Part shown: positions 5,107 through 5,817 of the stretch, one piece after another
Numbering within the stretch: the first letter of the stretch is position 1
Layout of the letters: each line of letters opens with the position of its first letter
Notes under the pieces: generated by a model
The model's input: the letters and a program-made list of their open reading frames with translations, nothing else
The model's database searches: none
Told to the model about the DNA's origin: nothing
Program-made: the position numbers and the translations under genes
Assembly (NCBI GenBank): GCA_016284115.1
Contig: JAEEOD010000089.1
Location: forward strand, 1 to 5,817
Length of the DNA stretch: 5,817 nucleotides
Direction of reading: 5' to 3'
From: Bacteroidaceae bacterium
Lineage (GTDB): Bacteria > Bacteroidota > Bacteroidia > Bacteroidales > Bacteroidaceae

Positions 5107-5817
5107 AAACCCTAAACTATCCTCGTACCACTCAAACAGCCTTTGCACGCCCTCTTCAATCTCCACCTTGTGGTGCCAACCTAAGCAATGGAGCTTACTT
5201 ACATCGATCAGTTTGCGTGGGGTTCCGTCTGGTTTCGAGGCATCGAACTCGATGGTGCCAGTGAAACCAACGGTCTTGGCGACCAACTCAGCAAGCTCAC
5301 GAATCGTCAGTTCCTTACCCGTACCCACGTTGATGTGGCAGTTGCGTATCTCCCCCAAACTGGGGATAGCGCCTCCACGACCAGCATTCGTATTACGGTC
5401 AGTAGAACCATCGGCACTGGTGCCATAATGTACACTGGAATACTTCTCTATGCCAATGATATCCTTAAAGTCTACATGCAATAGGATATATACACTCGCA
5501 TCCGCCATCTCCTCGCTCCACAAGAACTCACGTAGCGGGGTGCCTGTGCCCCAAAGAACGACGCGGTTGTCGAAAATGCCGTACTTGGAGAGAAGGTCTT
5601 TGACCTTCTCAAATTGAGAATTGAAAATGGAGAATTGAGAATTATTTACTGGGCGCTTATTCAAGTCGGCAGCGATTTTAGCCCAATCACCTTCATGCAA
5701 GAGCTTGGCGAGGTAGATCTTGCGGATCATGGCGGGCATCACATGGCTGTTCTCCAAGTGGAAGTTGTCGTTGGGGCCGTAGAGGTTAGTGGGCATCACG
5801 GCGATGTAGTTGGTGCC
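5092..5817 (-). CDS. fcl: GDP-L-fucose synthase, C-terminal 241 residues (5' end outside window)
   Basis: The enzyme is the NADPH-dependent epimerase/reductase that turns GDP-4-keto-6-deoxymannose into GDP-L-fucose. Recognition is strong against E. coli Fcl: [13 protein letters not shown] (7-19 of the visible part), NSHVMPAM with the catalytic His (25), [14 protein letters not shown] (86-99), [17 protein letters not shown] and [19 protein letters not shown]. The N-terminal Rossmann GXXGXXG and the Tyr-X3-Lys pair lie past the right edge. The frame stays open to base 5817, so the GTG/ATG near 5799-5794 are internal. The visible part is about 75 residues longer than the matching E. coli region because of two insertions: about 35-85, which includes 13 repeat-encoded residues, and about 119-156. 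The last residues (GFTASP) and the stop fall in a palindromic repeat. It converges with the kinase gene; a gmd partner may lie further right but is not visible. Confidence 0.95.
   Translation of the reverse strand, partial: GTNYIAVMPTNLYGPNDNFHLENSHVMPAMIRKIYLAKLLHEGDWAKIAADLNKRPVNNSQFSIFNSQFEKVKDLLSKYGIFDNRVVLWGTGTPLREFLWSEEMADASVYILLHVDFKDIIGIEKYSSVHYGTSADGSTDRNTNAGRGGAIPSLGEIRNCHINVGTGKELTIRELAELVAKTVGFTGTIEFDASKPDGTPRKLIDVSKLHCLGWHHKVEIEEGVQRLFEWYEDSLGFTASP
5590..5610. repeat. Perfect 9-bp inverted repeat inside fcl
   Basis: GAGAAGGTC (5590-5598) and GACCTTCTC (5602-5610) form a perfect 9-bp stem around TTT. On the fcl strand it encodes EKVKDLL, directly after the heptamer-encoded peptide, and it abuts that array. 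It may be part of the same inserted element or a chance result of Glu/Lys codons. Confidence 0.6.
5614..5641 (-). repeat. Heptamer array (TTGAGAA x4) inserted in frame in fcl
   Basis: Read on the + strand the units are TTGAGAA (5614-5620), TTGAAAA (5621-5627), TGGAGAA (5628-5634) and TTGAGAA (5635-5641). On the coding strand the array and its edges (about 5608-5647) give [13 protein letters not shown], a peptide unlike the rest of Fcl and lying in a loop that varies between Bacteroidetes homologues. The AT-rich composition stands out from the surrounding gene. The TTCTCAATTCTC style recalls spacer repeats common in Bacteroidales genomes (memory, not a search). Confidence 0.85.

Noticed and set aside
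5168..5484. Two open frames on the + strand of 86 and 98 codons
   Set aside because: They are antisense to the strongly recognisable fcl coding sequence and show no family features.

Overview
The window looks like a piece of an exopolysaccharide/capsule locus from a member of the Bacteroidales, most likely Prevotellaceae (Prevotella/Segatella). The reasons are the 266-residue Wza-type lipoprotein paired with a Wzc-type kinase in one polypeptide, the long GDP-L-fucose synthase with Bacteroidetes-type insertions, starts without clear Shine-Dalgarno sequences, and several short dispersed or tandem repeats of a style common in these genomes. The genus is an inference from remembered family sequences; no search was run.

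Layout. Positions 1-1734 (+) carry three overlapping genes: the C-terminal end of a radical SAM/SPASM protein (cut by the left edge), a 93-residue PqqD-like peptide chaperone, and a 402-residue nucleotidyltransferase-like protein of the NTP_transf_5 type. The last 30 residues of the third gene are read from a 44-bp GC-rich tandem repeat. After a 27-nt gap follow the Wza-like outer-membrane polysaccharide export lipoprotein (1762-2562) and, 9 nt later, the Wzz/Wzc-like co-polymerase and tyrosine autokinase (2572-5007), whose C-terminus is a (Gly-Tyr)n tail. All five + strand genes are closely spaced or overlapping and could be one transcription unit. A short convergent intergenic stretch (5008-5091) is filled with heptamer and palindromic repeats. 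On the opposite strand, running off the right edge, is the C-terminal two thirds of GDP-L-fucose synthase (fcl).

How they fit together. Wza and Wzc form the export and chain-length-control machinery of a Wzx/Wzy-type surface polysaccharide, and Fcl makes GDP-L-fucose, a sugar donor for such polymers. The radical SAM-PqqD-nucleotidyltransferase trio resembles a peptide-modification cassette; its precursor peptide is not in the window and its link to polysaccharide production is unexplained.

The most distinctive feature is that repeats have been absorbed into protein-coding sequence several times: the nucleotidyltransferase tail (one 44-bp repeat read in two frames), the heptamer repeat in fcl (13 residues), a probable second insertion in fcl, the fcl stop codon and last residues inside a palindromic repeat, and the GGY-TAY hexamer array that forms the kinase tyrosine cluster. 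No RNA gene, CRISPR array, insertion sequence or transposase was seen.
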